NCBI RefSeq assembly: GCF_001640805.2
Contig: NC_066835.1
Coordinates: 11,040,130 to 11,104,129 of the forward strand
From: Lates calcarifer
Lineage: Eukaryota > Chordata > Actinopteri > Centropomidae
Direction of reading: 5' to 3'
DNA: 64,000 nucleotides
In this document: piece after piece, positions 11,401 through 25,400 of the stretch
Layout: each line of letters starts with the position of its first letter
Numbering within the stretch: position 1 is the first letter of the stretch
Position numbers and translations under genes: made by a program
Notes under the pieces: model-generated
What the model saw: only the letters and a program-made list of their open reading frames with translations
Database searches by the model: none
Told to the model about the DNA's origin: nothing

Positions 11401-13494
11401 ATGATCTACGAAAATACAAGGTCATTAAAAAAGACGGCCGGGTGACAGGACCCAAGGTAATTCATCATTTTCCAGTCAAACACAAAGATCTTACATGTAT
11501 ATACTTAACCAGCCCAAGTTAAATACAGAGAAATCACTGTATCACACATGGTTGCACTTATACTGTTTCAGTGGATCTTTGAGCTCATGCTTTCCATAGT
11601 TCTGTATATTGCCTTTTCTAATTGTGTGGTAATTTTTGGCCTAGTTCGAATGATCTATTGTTAGATAGTAGGACATCAAATCAGGATCCAAATCATCTTA
11701 TAATTACCTTAAACTATGAGACTAGATAGAGTAAATGACTCACATCACCAAGATGCAATTTGGAATCAGATACTAACGTCCAGCAGTCCCGAGGGTGCAG
11801 ATATTAGAATATAATTCTTCCCTTTTTCCCAGTTTACAGCAAAATGGGGTGTTTAAAGAGCTGTCTGGAACATTATTCTTTGGGGTATTATTCATTTAAA
11901 AGGAACATCAAAATGATTTTTAAAACTTTTTTTCCCACAATAAAAACTTAAAAAAGCTCAATCTGAAGCACAAAGTGAGACACACAAAGAGGGAAAAGAA
12001 CACAAAAGTCTGGATTCAAGATCCACCTGAACTCCTGTGTGGCACCACGGGGCCCCTGCAGCAGTATGAAAAGATGAATTTGGTTTGAGGCTTGTAATTG
12101 GGGGATTAACACCTGGGTTAGTGTTATCATTGGACGGCAGTCGTCGGGTAGGGATGAGAGAAACGTAAACCCTGAAAGCATTTGAAACTCATCCGCACTC
12201 CCTCGGGTGAAGAAGATGAAGGATAAAGAATGAATTAGAGTGAAATCCATGCACGCGGCAAACACATACACATACATCCAGGCAATAACATATTCTCTTG
12301 CTCACTCTCTCTCTCTTATACACACTTTCCTGATTTATAAACAGCATCTTCTCCGTTTCTGATTTGATTGAGAGCACTGCAAAGCATATAAGCAGAATAA
12401 AATCGATGGCTTCATACTAACCAACAAGGGCTGCACCCAGCCCTTCACTCAGCAATTACTATGCCACTTGAATCAATAGCAATACTCTCTCCACAAGGTA
12501 ATTTACCCGGTCTTTGGGAAAAATAAAAATACATCTTGCGAGTGAAGCACATTATTGAAAACACACATGACTGTGTTCCATCCATTTTCATGAGCAAATA
12601 TCTTAAGATAAAAAATATATGTACAGACAACAGCCAGACAAGCCTCCATTTTATTACAGCAATAGAACGAGGCTGAACAATAGCAAGCGACTTCATGCAT
12701 TATTCAATTCAAAAAGAACAAGCGTTCTTAAACAACCTTGAAAACAAAGTCGGGGCGTCTCCTCCGGTCTAATATGTCTGTTAAAAGTTAATGGCTGAAC
12801 TTAATGCACATCTATTGTCCATTTATTAGCTCTGTTACTGCCTCATCAGTTGCATGTTGTGGGGCAAAGTGGCAGCTCTGTGGCCAGCCGATGGATGGTA
12901 TTCCAGGACTGGACAGGTATTGACGCGCAGAGCTTTAATGGAAAGGGGGTGATGAGTGCTTCGACTTTGCCTAACTCACTTTACGACTTCTCAGAAGTGC
13001 TGTTGTCCATGAATTAATGGATTGAAGAGGATGAGGATGGTTGTTGAAGAGGCAGCAATTAGCTATAAAGGAACAGAAGAGCCTCTAAAATGTGTGCTGA
13101 TTCACTTGTGCACTCTGTGCAGACGGAGGTGCCAAACCTATTGACGATCATGGCTATGGATGACAGTGATTAATGTCTCACAACAGCCACTTGCTGCGTG
13201 TTTTTATATCAAGCATCGTGAAGGAGCTCTTAGTGCAAATATTTGTAAAATGGGAGTCCTGAATGAGACTCAAACCCATGAGAATACCAGGACTGTAGTG
13301 GTGCTTCATCAAATATATCTGCTACTTTGTTATCCAGCTATCATATGATATGCATCAGTGGTAATTACACTAATATCTGACTGAATGATGTGCTCCTGTG
13401 AGGGATGAGGTTGAATTTGCTTTGTCTATGATAAAGTCAGGATTACACTAACACCAAAGCACTGTTAGCATCCTGTGCAGTGAGAAATCTGTTG

Positions 13495-13502
13495 GTATAA
13501 AC
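13495..13502. repeat. Target-site duplication (left) of hAT-like MITE
   Basis: GTATAAAC, identical to 13719-13726. Confidence 0.6.
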
Positions 13503-13718
13503 CATTTGGTCAACAGTGCTGCCCCCAACTCTCTACAAGGGGCTGCATATGTTTTTTGCATATTGTTTCTGTTTTTTGACACTGAAGAAGTGAAACTTTC
13601 GCAGATTTCACAAGAAAAACACAAAGATTTAAGAGAAGTTTCCTATTTTTAAAATAATTTCTGCACCCCTCAGATTTATCTTTCGACCTACTGGGTAAAC
13701 TCAGATTAGAAACCACTG
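13503..13718. mobile_element. hAT-like MITE with perfect 8-bp target-site duplication
   Basis: The identical octamer GTATAAAC flanks the segment at 13495-13502 and 13719-13726. The right end, read outward-in as CAGTGGTTTCTAATC, matches the typical hAT (Charlie/Tip100-type) terminus CAGTGGTTCTCAA. The left end (CATTTGGTCAAC) is degenerate. At 216 bp there is no transposase, so it is a non-autonomous copy. An 8-bp duplication is the hAT hallmark. The identity between duplications actually extends to 11 bp because of shared flanking bases. Confidence 0.6.
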
Positions 13719-13726
13719 GTATAAAC
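13719..13726. repeat. Target-site duplication (right) of hAT-like MITE
   Basis: GTATAAAC, identical to 13495-13502. Confidence 0.6.
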
Positions 13727-15363
13727 CTCCACATTTAGTCTTCACTATACACTTCGTTATCGTTTGAGAATAAAACATAAGAAACTGAATATGCTAACCA
13801 CCCTCACATCTCTCCAAACAGGCTCTCAGAGGCTCCCTGTTAAAAATAACAAAGTGAAAGCTGAATTGCTCTTGTTTGTAACTTCATTAGTCTCTTTATA
13901 ATCTATGACTCTGACTCAGAGAGCGATCCTAGAAATGAGGCAAAACCCTGGACAACTACCTGCCACTCACAAGGATGTCTTCACACTTACATCACCCGTT
14001 TGCATCGTCCGTGATTACGTGATCCTCAGTGTTTGCAAAATCTCTCTTTCTTTCCCTCTTCGCCTTTCTCTCTCCCCTTCGCTTGTAGCCTCTTTCAGCC
14101 GAGCTCAAAGAAAGGAGATTTTTATCCCCCCGCTGACTCGCGATACACGCCTTTTCTAAGGTTACATGCAAGTTACATCACTTGCCTAAAACAAGGTTGT
14201 TGCAATGAACGATATCTAGAAGGAGCGCAGTCCCTGAGAAACAGTTCAGCATGTTACAGAAAGGACTTTGCTAACCCACAACTCAAGGCAAAAACGAAAA
14301 AAAAAATACAATGTTATATCAAAACCTTATACATTTCATCATCACACACAAAGCTGGGAGGTCATTTCGCATTCAAATCACCTTGCAAAATGAGGACAAC
14401 ATTGCCTAACCTTGGTATTATAGATTATTCATAAAGGCTACAATGACTTCAAAGTCTATCATCAGGAGATAGAGTCAAACAATCTCCATTACACACTTCA
14501 TAAGCTAGAATTGCCTCTGTGCGTACGGATGTGTTTGCACGAGTGTATGTGCGCGCTGTGATCGTGCCATTGGAGGCCCAGAAAATGATGTGATAACAGT
14601 GGCAGTAATATGTCCACTCGAGAGTACTTCACACAGGCAAATCCCATTCTTCAAAACGACAATGGATTTCAATCATGCTGGGTGAATTTTTCGAGACTTG
14701 GCGGCTGTGACATAAACAATTTACGGTGTGCTGGTGCCTGTGCGAGCACAAGATTGTATTAGTCAGACATAAGATATGATCATTATGGAGTTAAATGGAA
14801 AAATGCATATACAGAGTCCCACTTACGTCCTGCGCACACACGCAGGCAAACACAAAATCAGTTACCTTCAGCGCACACATTGATATGTAGGTGCTGAAGT
14901 GAAAAGCGTGAGGCACTGAAGCCACAGGAAGCTTGTGAATTGAGCAGTAATGTCCACAACATGCCAATGTCTGTGCAAAATGGTGCCTCTGGGTGTCTTA
15001 TACTCACACACACACACACACAAACAATACACACATAATACACAATAATGTGTGATGAGAGGGAGCGGGACAGATAGGTAATGGAATAGATGAAGCGATA
15101 CAGAGATGGTGTGATAGTGACTTGTGGTGATTGCTCTGTGCGCTGGGTACAGATGTGGAGAGAGGGAGCAGGGGACAGACACAAGAGAGGGATAAAAATG
15201 GAGAGAATGAGAGGACGGATGTGTTAAAGAGCAGAGCTGAGGGACAGGTGGGGCGATTGAGATTCAGGCGGCGTGTGCAGGGAAACAAGAGGAATCTATC
15301 GGTATGCAAGTGTAGTAACCCCTCTTCTCTTTCCATCATCCCCTCCTCTAGACCATGTGCTCG

Positions 15364-15364
<1 letters not shown>

Positions 15365-15433
<69 letters not shown>
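15365..15433. repeat. (CA)n microsatellite, about 34 units
   Basis: About 69 bp of pure CA, one of the longest in the window. It is followed within 400 bp by a (CT)n and a (TTTC)n tract. Confidence 0.95.
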
Positions 15434-15435
<2 letters not shown>

Positions 15436-15611
15436 TTCATCAGCAGCCAGATGGAGCAGTATGCAGAGCATGTCCCATCAAACTCCACCCGCTTGTCAAG
15501 AAGATGTATGGATGCAACGCCCTACCGCAAACCCACAAACACACAAATACATACACACAGCTGCAAGGATGCAATGCTCACACTGCAAGCAAAACAACAC
15601 AACTCTCCCTT

Positions 15612-15612
15612 C

Positions 15613-15661
<49 letters not shown>

Positions 15662-15663
15662 CC
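15612..15663. repeat. (CT)n microsatellite
   Basis: About 50 bp of CT units with a single TTT interruption near 15634. Confidence 0.9.
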
Positions 15664-15774
15664 TCCCTCATACACACACGTAGATCTGATTTCCATCATC
15701 TTATTTATTTCCCTCCCCAGCAGATGCAGGATGCAGAGGAGAGCAGTACCACCATCAGTGTGTCCCTCTGGACT

Positions 15775-15819
<45 letters not shown>
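15775..15819. repeat. (TTTC)n tetranucleotide microsatellite
   Basis: About 11 near-perfect TTTC units, pyrimidine-only on the plus strand. Confidence 0.9.
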
Positions 15820-15820
<1 letters not shown>

Positions 15821-18800
15821 CATCCCTCTTTCTCATTTTCATTCTTCCTCTCTGTTGACCCCACCCACCTCCCTCCCTCACTTTTATTTTCTCAATTTCG
15901 GTCCCATCCTTCTTTCCCTCTCCCTCTCTCCGCTGTGAAGACTCAGTGGTGAACACACATTTCTCCCGAAGGCTGGTATTCACTGGTGGCTGCTGCTTCA
16001 TCTTGTTTCCCAGTGAAATTATATTACTGTAAGTGATGCTAAGACTTTGGGCGCAGTGTGATATACAGTAGCTTCAACTTGCCAGTAATGAGGAGGTTGT
16101 TCGAGAAATGGGCAATTACACATTATGAACTGAATGCAAATATCATTACTATACCTGTTACCCCATGGGTTCTGCTCAACGAGTTATCTAGCAAATGTCA
16201 TTTGTACCACAACTCAAACACTGACATTAGTTGCTCTGTGTCCTTTAAAATTCCTGTGTATTTTGATGAAGGAGGTCCTGGCATCCACACAGTCTAATAA
16301 CTCAAAGTGGATGGAAAAACTCTGACCATGAAAAAATATGACTTATGACTGAGAAAAATATGACTGAGTTTTTCAAACTACTCAGGGAAGGAGCTGAGAT
16401 TCAAGGAAGACTTTAATACCAGTAATAATAACTGACACTGAAGTAATTTGTCACAGGAAAAAAAAACACACTTTTCTGTGGACTGGTACCATCTAATGTT
16501 TTCTTGACTGACCAGCTGGTGGAGCAGTTTATGTGGTCCACTAATCTGAACATCATTACATTTTTCTTCTCCAACCACCAGTCATGCTGGAGACAGATGC
16601 TACGTTTGGGAATTTGGTTATCTGAAAAATGGCTCTCTAGCAATGCAGGAGTCTTGAGCCCAACTAATACCGGAGGAATGCTGGGGTTAAAGGTCACAGT
16701 GTTAGTCTGTGGATGGAATATTTGTATCATGAGAAAAAAGGACCTGAAGTCCATTATATCTGTCCTATTGAATGCAACACAAAATAATATGTGAGAGACA
16801 ACTGCAGTATCCAGAATAAGTGTTTTCCCTTCATCATTATACTAAATGTTTTGAGTTCAAAGCGTGCTGTGCATCCATTTTGCCTTAAATTGTGGCACCA
16901 TCTTACCCTGATGTCATAAATGCATGGACTTCTGTATAGATTGAGTATAATAGAGAAAGAGTGATGGTATAATCACAGCACTAGAGCACTGCAAACAGAT
17001 CTGCTTCTGATCACTGTTGACAGTCCTTTGCATCTCTCACCATATCTGTATTTTTCTCTCAGTGTAACATCGTGTGTTTACACTTTGTCAAGCCAGCAAA
17101 GACATAAGGAGATTTCTCAATCACACACAAAGGTCTGAACACCATCTGTTCCATCACACAAACATTAACGCACACACGCCTGCACATATGCACACAAACA
17201 GAAAAATACATAAACCAAACATACAAATCCCGCAGAACACCTTAGACTACACAGACGTGCGCGCGCACTCACACGCTGGACAATAAAACATATGTGGTGT
17301 ATAACATTAGATGTCCTTCACTCTTTTTCAAAAAATAGATTTACAGTAATGTCTGTTTTACCCATCTGTTGGAATAAGGTCTCTCTTGCAGAGAGAGGGA
17401 GAGGAAGCAAGTGTTAAGGAACAATAAAAATGATTCACAGTGCCCGTTACACATCCTCTCAAATCGAACCGATTCCTGCCACATCTTGTTGCCAGGCAAA
17501 ATTGAACTATGGGGTCTTGTAAAAGAGAAAAGACAAGCAATGGGAACGGGTGGTGGAAAAAAATACACAAAGAGGGTGGAGGTGGGGGGGTTGGGGGTCA
17601 GGGAGAGGTAAAGGTAAAGAAAACACAAAGATACGTACAGTGTGATGGAGGGAGGGGGCAAGAGGAAGAGATAGCCATGATTATAGGAATAACTTGTCAT
17701 TAAACATTTTTCCACAGCAGTTCCATGCGGGGCTCAACATATTTAGAAAACTCTATTGAAAGTGTTGTTTATTTATATAAAGCTGCTCTGTCATTACCAT
17801 TAACAACATTATGTCGAAATAATGATATAAAATGTTGCTTTCTGGGGAAAATAGAGTGATATGAATCAGATGTAAGCCTTGGTGAGCTCTGTTTGCCCAT
17901 TTGATGGAAGCCAGCCTATTGAAAATTGCTGTGTGTATACAGTTTGGTTCATTTCTGATGCCACACTGACACTGGGCCAAGTGAACCCAAATGGATCTGG
18001 GCGTTTTCCCAGGCAAGACTCTACGCCAGCAGAGGACGACTTGCACAAAACACTCAGCACACATCCTAATGCTGACGACACATGGCTTTATTTTCCTAAG
18101 CTTAACGTGCAGCCAGTGGACTACCTTACTTGCCTTTGTTATGTAGAAAACATATATGTTGTTTAGGCGAGGATTAACATTGTAGCAGCATTATACAGGA
18201 TAACACTGTATAGTACACAACAACACTAAATCCCATTGTAAGTAACACATTTTTAGGTCTATAGGTTTTTCTACTGAGAAAAAAGTGGCACAAGGACACA
18301 CACACACACACACCACACACACACCACACACACAAACCCTCAATGAACTGCCTGACCCTTGAAGCATAAGCACAATTTAAAATCACTGATGCATCCACTC
18401 CATATCTAAACACAAATGCACTGATACACACTGATACACACACACACGTGCCCAAGTGGCAATTTGTATCTTTTTGCCTGCTATGCCCCCTTAAGCTAGA
18501 TGGAAGCTTCTCTCCGCAGCCAATTTATATCCATGTGTGTATGTGAGTCTGTGCTAAAAGGAATCATATCCCTGTCTTCAGGAGCAAAATCAATTTTCAA
18601 CAGACAGTAAAGGCTCATGTTTTACATGTTGGTTATCTTTCACTATGTAGAGAGGAGCAGAGGCACAGAGGGAGAGAAGGGATGGAGGGCTGCTGGATGG
18701 ATGGAGTGACACACAATGCTGTGCAGTTATTGTGCGTGATGGGTAGAAAAGCAGGCAGGGAGTGGATGAAAGGATGAAGCACATGTGGGAAAACAGGGTT

Positions 18801-20424
18801 CGGGGAAGAAGGGAGAGGTAGGGAAAAGGGAGCTGACGACGCCGGAGAAAGGGACTGAAAAGGAGAGATAACATTAAGCACCTGTGAGGGACAGATGGGG
18901 AAATCAAACGTGAGAGGCAGAGGATGAGCACAGGAAAAAGAGGGCAGAGGCTAACAGTAAGGGAGGGAGGGTTCCTCGGGGGGTGGGGTGGGGGTTTTGG
19001 CCCGTGCGTCTGCCTGGTGTTTTCAAAATATCACATGACGGCTGCCATGTGTTGAAAATTACTGCCGGTTAACTATCTTCCCCAAAACCGCTCCGAAAAA
19101 ATATGTCTGCAATTTATGAAATGTGTTCCAGGGCTCTGCTAAGTAGAACCAGATTTGCAAAACTGGAAAAAAAAAGAAAGAAAAAAAAGAAAAACCTTTA
19201 CCCCCTCACCGCCCCTCCTCTGAAAATCGCTACTCTCTTTTCTTTTTACGCTCCCTCGCTTCCATCCCACCCCCCCACCCCACCCGCAAGAGAGGATGTT
19301 TTAAAAAAGGGGGGTCTTAGTCACATCTGGCGAGCAGGGAGCTGGAGAGCGGTGGCTCGGTGTGACCTCGCATCGGGGCACTTCCAGGCTTAAATAGTGT
19401 GTGTATACCTGTGTGTTTGTGTACCTGCTGTTCGCTAATGGCTTTGAGTGGCTGAGAGTAGTGTATGGCTCGAGACAGCAGAGGGATGGTCTCTCCTGAC
19501 ACACATGCACACACAAGCGGTGCCACCACAGCCATTCGAGGTCAGCAATCTGTCTTTGTCTCCTTTCGAGGAAGCATTAGACACTTTCTCCTCGGCTCTT
19601 TCCTCTCATCATTTCACCTTTCGCTGTCTCGCCTCCCCGTCAGCTCCCAGCCATCTGAGTCCACTGACAAACACGAAGACAACATCTCAACATGGGCAAG
19701 AAAACCAGTTCACAGCAAAGCTTTGACACATGGTAACCTCTGAAACATTACCAACAGAAATGGGTTCACCATGGCTGTCTGGATTCAGTAGTTCTATGCA
19801 TTTCATTCAGTACATGGTACATACATACATTATCTGGGGTTCATATTTTTAAAAAATCCATGGGTATCTCTGTATTTGACTTAAATATAAAAAAAAAAAA
19901 AAACCTGCTTATCTTGAATTAGAATTCTGCTATTTTTCATGGGAAATTAGAAAAAGCAGAACCTAGTGAGCCTTATATTTACAATATTATACATGCTGTA
20001 TCTGTAATATATGTAATATTCAGAATACACATAATTAAGTCAAAATACTGTCACCTGAAATGTATTAATAAATGTAGCTACAAAATATCAGCGATGATGC
20101 CATTATTTATCTGAATTGTGTGGGTGGTATCTTTTAGCTTTCAGCCCTGAAGAGACAGAATGCTCAGAATAGAGGAGTAAAAACTTTGCTCAGACTTTAT
20201 AAAAGTTAACTCTGAACCGTGGGACACATGTTACATCTTTGTTCTGCAGGAGGCGCTTCAGATCACTGACCTTCCTACATCCACCTCCCACTGTCCGTCA
20301 GACAACAGCAGCTTTTTTTAAACCAGTGCAAACTCTGAACTCTGCCCCCACACCCACTATCAATAGTACTAATAGCATCATTGCGACAATCCCATTGTTT
20401 TGTTTTTTTGCGGCATAAACACAA

Positions 20425-20427
<3 letters not shown>

Positions 20428-20455
<28 letters not shown>

Positions 20456-20934
20456 GCCTAACCGCTCTCCAGTGCTACAGATGGATGCCACCACTCTCTC
20501 TGGAGCGTTGCCAGCGCCAGCTAGTGAACAGCTTGCCTGGCACAGAGCTCTGTGTGTGTGTATGTGTGTGACTGTGTGTGTGTGCGTGCCTGCAGAAACA
20601 GTAGCGAAATAGCCTAGCACAGATGGGTGGCCAAAATAACCCCCCCACCCACCCTCCAACCCACCCTCCTCCGCCTGCAAACATGCAAGAACACACACTT
20701 GCGTGCACACACACACAAACACACACACATACATATGCTCCAGAACAGAGACACACATGCAGATACAAACACATACACAAACACACACACACACACATAG
20801 TATCTTGGTTCTGCTTAAGTGTTCCCGACCTGCCACACGCTGCCGCTTGCACAGCTGCTTCCTCAGAGACACACACACACACACACACTTATAGACTGAC
20901 TCATACACAGTGTACACACAGCAGAGGACTGCAG

Positions 20935-20976
<42 letters not shown>

Positions 20977-21150
20977 CTGTGCCTAGTTTACACTTCCTGT
21001 TTAAGGCATGGGAAGTATAAAGTCCACACTTCCCACCTACACACGCATGCACACACACACACACGTACACACTCCCACGCCACCAAAGCCCACACGCAGA
21101 CACACTCATGCATTCCTGTGCATCTGCCACACACAAATACACGTACAAAC
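20428..21150. repeat. CA-rich microsatellite cluster
   Basis: About 700 bp with repeated CA tracts, the longest at 20428-20455 and 20937-20975, separated by ACATAC/CACATG-type degenerate units and short unique spacers. The long open frames that cross it (Thr-His or Cys-Val repeats) are artefacts of the repeat. Confidence 0.85.
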
Positions 21151-21866
21151 ACTTACTAATATGGTCCTTTATCCTCGGTAGCTATTCAACCTTGTATGTA
21201 TCTGCTTGTTTTCTCGCCACACAGAGAGAAAACATCAAGGCGTTCAGCTGGAAAGCCTCCAGTGTTGGCAACCTGCCAGCAGAGGCCTATAGATCGGCAT
21301 GATCATAGAAGTGTGTCAAGACACATCACTGTTTAATGATTTGACAATGAAATTAAGACATGAAAGCTCGTGCTGGAACAATAGCATCAACAGAACATAA
21401 TTACGATGCAGCTGCATACAGTTGAATCTGTTTAAAACGCTCAATGTGTGATGTGAATTCCTGTGAAGGCAACCTGATGTTACTTCATGCTTTTTTCATT
21501 ACCAGCAGCTGTATGGCAACAGATTCGTGAAACGCTGATTCTGAGTGATGGATTCTTGAAATCAGGAGGTTTCATATTCATTTAGGATGAGAGGACGCTC
21601 TCTACGGATCAAACAAAAGACAGGGAAACTTTACCGACTGAGTAAGTCAGTTGGTAGACAGCCTGCTAGTCAGTCAATGAGCTTAGGCGGCTGGCAGCAG
21701 GTACCCTCGCCCCGGTACATAGGGGAGAGCATGGTGGCTGGCAGTGCCAACTGTGCACTGCGTAACCGTGCCAACTCTGCCAGCCTTGCAGTGTCTGTTT
21801 GCCAGTGCCATCTGGGAAGAACAGCTCTGCGCACATACAGTACCTCTCCTCAGCTCAGAGGGCGCA

Positions 21867-21898
<32 letters not shown>
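21867..21898. repeat. (CA)n microsatellite
   Basis: About 32 bp of CA units, with more degenerate CA-rich sequence to 22026. Confidence 0.85.
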
Positions 21899-21900
<2 letters not shown>

Positions 21901-22376
21901 GGTACACACAAGAAAGCAAGGGCAGACATGCACTCCGCATACATGCAGCGTGCACAAATATGCATAGTATGAACACTGAACACACACACATAAAGGCTCG
22001 CACACACAAACACACACACACACGCACAGCCGGCCACTGACAGCTCACCATCTGTGCGCTGCCTCTGACTTCTCCCTCTGCTTCGTTCTCTGCCCTTGTT
22101 TTTGCTTTCATAAACTCTCAGTCCCTCTCCTCGCTTCCCCGCATACTCTCATCATCGCGTCTCATCTTATCGGACAAATTTTCCAAGCCGCAGATCCAAG
22201 CGTTACGTCACACCACCTGTGTATCGACACTTAACATGTATTTTTCATAGTGTGGCATATAAGATTAAGACATGCCATCAATTGACAGGTCTTTTTCAGG
22301 TTAACTGGAATTGAACGAGACAGACAGAGTCCACGGAGGCTCACTATTAAAGCTCCTGTCCTGTTTTTTGCTCAGC

Positions 22377-22416
22377 CTCATCTGTACATCAGATGAGGAT
22401 CAGATGTACAGATGAG
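22377..22416. repeat. Short perfect inverted repeat (14-bp arms)
   Basis: CTCATCTGTACATC at 22377-22390 is exactly inverted at 22403-22416 with a 12-nt spacer that itself repeats AGATGAG. Function unknown. Confidence 0.8.
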
Positions 22417-25400
22417 ATAAGGGACCACGAGAGGTGTCCTTAAGTGGTTCCCTCATATTGAAACACGTATATGCAATAAATATAGGCTTGAGGATACATA
22501 CATATAACAACTAATGACAGATTACCGTGAATACAGCACAGATGAAAAACGTGGAAACAGCAGGAGTTAATGTTAGTGTTACATCATATGACGCAGTGAG
22601 TGAAAATGAGGAGAGGAGAGGAGGAAGTAAAAAGGAGGAGGAGAGGAGAAGTGGGGAAGTAATATGAGTTCAGAACCGTGGAATTCACATCAAAGAAAAG
22701 CTAAAACAGGTCACTGTCTTTACCAGAGTTTTGCCTTGGGTGAAGCTCTCTCTCATATGTTTCTCATTTAAACCCTCTGAACCACTGTTTGAAAATGAAG
22801 GCCAAGGAAAGACACAAGCACTCTACACGTATCCAATGTCCTTTTCTTCCCCCCCTTCTTTTCTGTGGGAGTATGTTCACATGCAATTCAGGCAATTAGC
22901 TCATTTGCTGAACATAGCATTGAAAAAAATCAATACACTTATCCAGATGGCGTTCCATTTATCTTAATATTTTTATTCCTACATCGCAGTTTAACAGCTT
23001 GAGTCTTGGAATACCACCAAGCTATTACTTTCCTCCTCTACAACACAACAGCTGTAATATTTTCAATCACAACTCTCCCCTCTCTTCCTATTGCTCGCTC
23101 CATTTATTTCTTTCCCTCTCACTGGCCACCACTACCTGCAATAACTGATTGTTTCTCCCACCATCCATCCTTTCCTCCTCCCTTCCTCTCCCCTATTGTT
23201 CTCGCCCTCTGCAGCTTCTTGCTCATTCGAGTCACCTACCTCTCCTCCCAGCGCTCCCTTCTTCCTCCTCTCTCCCTTTATCGCTTCCACCCATCTCCAC
23301 CACTCATCCTACTCCATCTCAGTTCACCTCTCTGTCCTTCTCTCCAACTGCAGTCCCCCACCACCCCACCCCCAAAAAACCCCCACACCACATGCTCTGG
23401 CAGAGGCAGAAGAAGTAGCCTCATTACAAACAAGGAAAATCCATTTGGAGCAGCCGTCTGCTGCTTCTCTGGCCTCCTCCAAACTCTCTTGAGTAGAAAT
23501 GCCCCACATCTCTCCTCTTCTCTCCTCTCCCTCTAGGATTTCCCCTCTGTCTAATTATTTCTCTTTTTCTCTGTCTTATCTGTTTCTTGAGCAACTTGCT
23601 TACCCTTTGTACTCACTCCATATTCATGAGCTCATGTATGTATGTATGGCCTCTATCATGATGCTCAGAAGAATTCAGTTATCAGTTAATGTTTCAGTAC
23701 AGAAAACACATGTAAATATAATATATATAAGTTTTCATTACATTGCTTGGAGTCATGGATGTGAAAGAGAATCTAACAATAAACAAATATGATCATCTCA
23801 TCTTCACGAGACAATCACACTGAAGTCAATACATGTTCAACTTAAAAATATTAAAACAGCTTTGTAGACTGTGGTGATAACTCTGTGGGTTCATCAGTGA
23901 CCCCTCTGACTTTAAATGTATTCAAATTGATGATTGTACAATCTATAATATATAATCAATACTGAATTATTGGCCAGTTTTACAATAAGTTCAGATATCA
24001 GATGTTAGTATCAGGTTAAAATAGGGTAACAGTGTTGTGCTAAAATCTGAAAATAATAAATCACACTGTGTATGGCTAATGTATCCGGTACAGACAGAAA
24101 ACATTTATCATTTTTGTTCAGTGACCTCAAACTCCTAGTGTAGGTCCATTCAGTTAAACTCATGGATTGGATCGATTCTCAGCAGTGGTTTTTGCCGTTA
24201 GAAAATGAATCACTGCGCCATTTCCTGTCATTTTCTCTCTCCTCCTCCTCCTCCTTTCTTCTCTCCACATGCCTCTCTTCTTCTTCTTCCCGCATGGTTC
24301 CCCTCTCTTTCTCTCCCTGCTCTCGCTCTGTCTTTTAAAAGCTCTGCGTTTCGTTTTCACCCCTCATTCCTCCCTCTAGTGCTCTCACTCTCTCTCTCTG
24401 TCTCTCTTTCTCTCCCTCTCTCCTTCTGCTCTGCCATCATCACAACATCTGATTAACATATGTCTGGGCTTTCACTCCTTGTCAGCTTGCAGGCATCTGC
24501 ACACATGCACACACCCACGCAGGCACACGCATTTGCACAATCTCATGCACCATGTCTCAGGTTCAGAAGCACCCAAATTCCACTGATCCTCCTTTTTTAA
24601 CTGCAGTTACCTCCCTTTCTGTGTGACCGTGTGTGTTTGTGTGTGTGTGTGCCCACAATAGTGAGGATGAGAGACAAAGCATCTTAACATTATTGCAAGC
24701 CAACGAGCCTCGTGTTCCCTGGTGAGCTGCTTAAAATGCCAGTAATGGAGGAGAAAGAGAGAAAGGGATAAAGAAATATAATAAGACAGCAAGAGAGATG
24801 AGATAGAGACAGATGAGAGGGAGAATACGTATGTGTGTGTGTGTGTACACACGCTGATAAACAACAGCAATACCTCCACCAGCTCCCCTGAGACTTGTGG
24901 CCCCTAAAATTACTCACATTCACATGCGTAGTCTCCATCTCTTTAAGCCCATATTTCCTTTCATAAGCAGCTATTGATACAATGGATTTAGCTCATTCAA
25001 TAAACAGCAGTTGGGAGCTTAACTCCACATCCCACCTTCCAGTTATTGTAATCAGAGATCTGTTATTGATTATTTTCAACCCTTGTGCCAGGAAGGCCTG
25101 CTATGCTAACCAGTACCAGCTCCGTGCCAGTCAAAGCATACACCATTAGTTGGCATAGTGGAAGCTTTTTTTTATACCTGATAAGGATTTATTGGCTCGC
25201 AACACCGATGAAATCATCCCATATGTGTGGAAGCAGGATGCTGAAGCCTCTTTTCAAGTCATTTGTTCTCACTCCTCTGTCCCAGATTGCCTGGAATCGC
25301 TCCCACTTTCACCATCTCATCCACAACAAAAACATGTAATAACAGCAACAAACGTAGGCAACCAAACAAATACTTTAGCGAGAGGCTTGCCAAAACACAT

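Noticed and set aside
14868..14890. Minus-strand ATG TGT GCG CTG AAG followed by GTAACT
   Set aside because: Phase and peptide do not match any known ETO-family start, and it lies in repeat-flanked sequence.
15131..15952. 273-codon plus-strand open frame
   Set aside because: It is a translation of the (CA)n, (CT)n and (TTTC)n microsatellites (Thr-His, Ser-Leu and Phe-Leu-Ser repeats) with no family resemblance and no exon signals.
20378..21148. 256-codon minus-strand Cys-Val-rich open frame
   Set aside because: It is created by the CA/TG field; all frames through it stay open because the repeat contains no stops.
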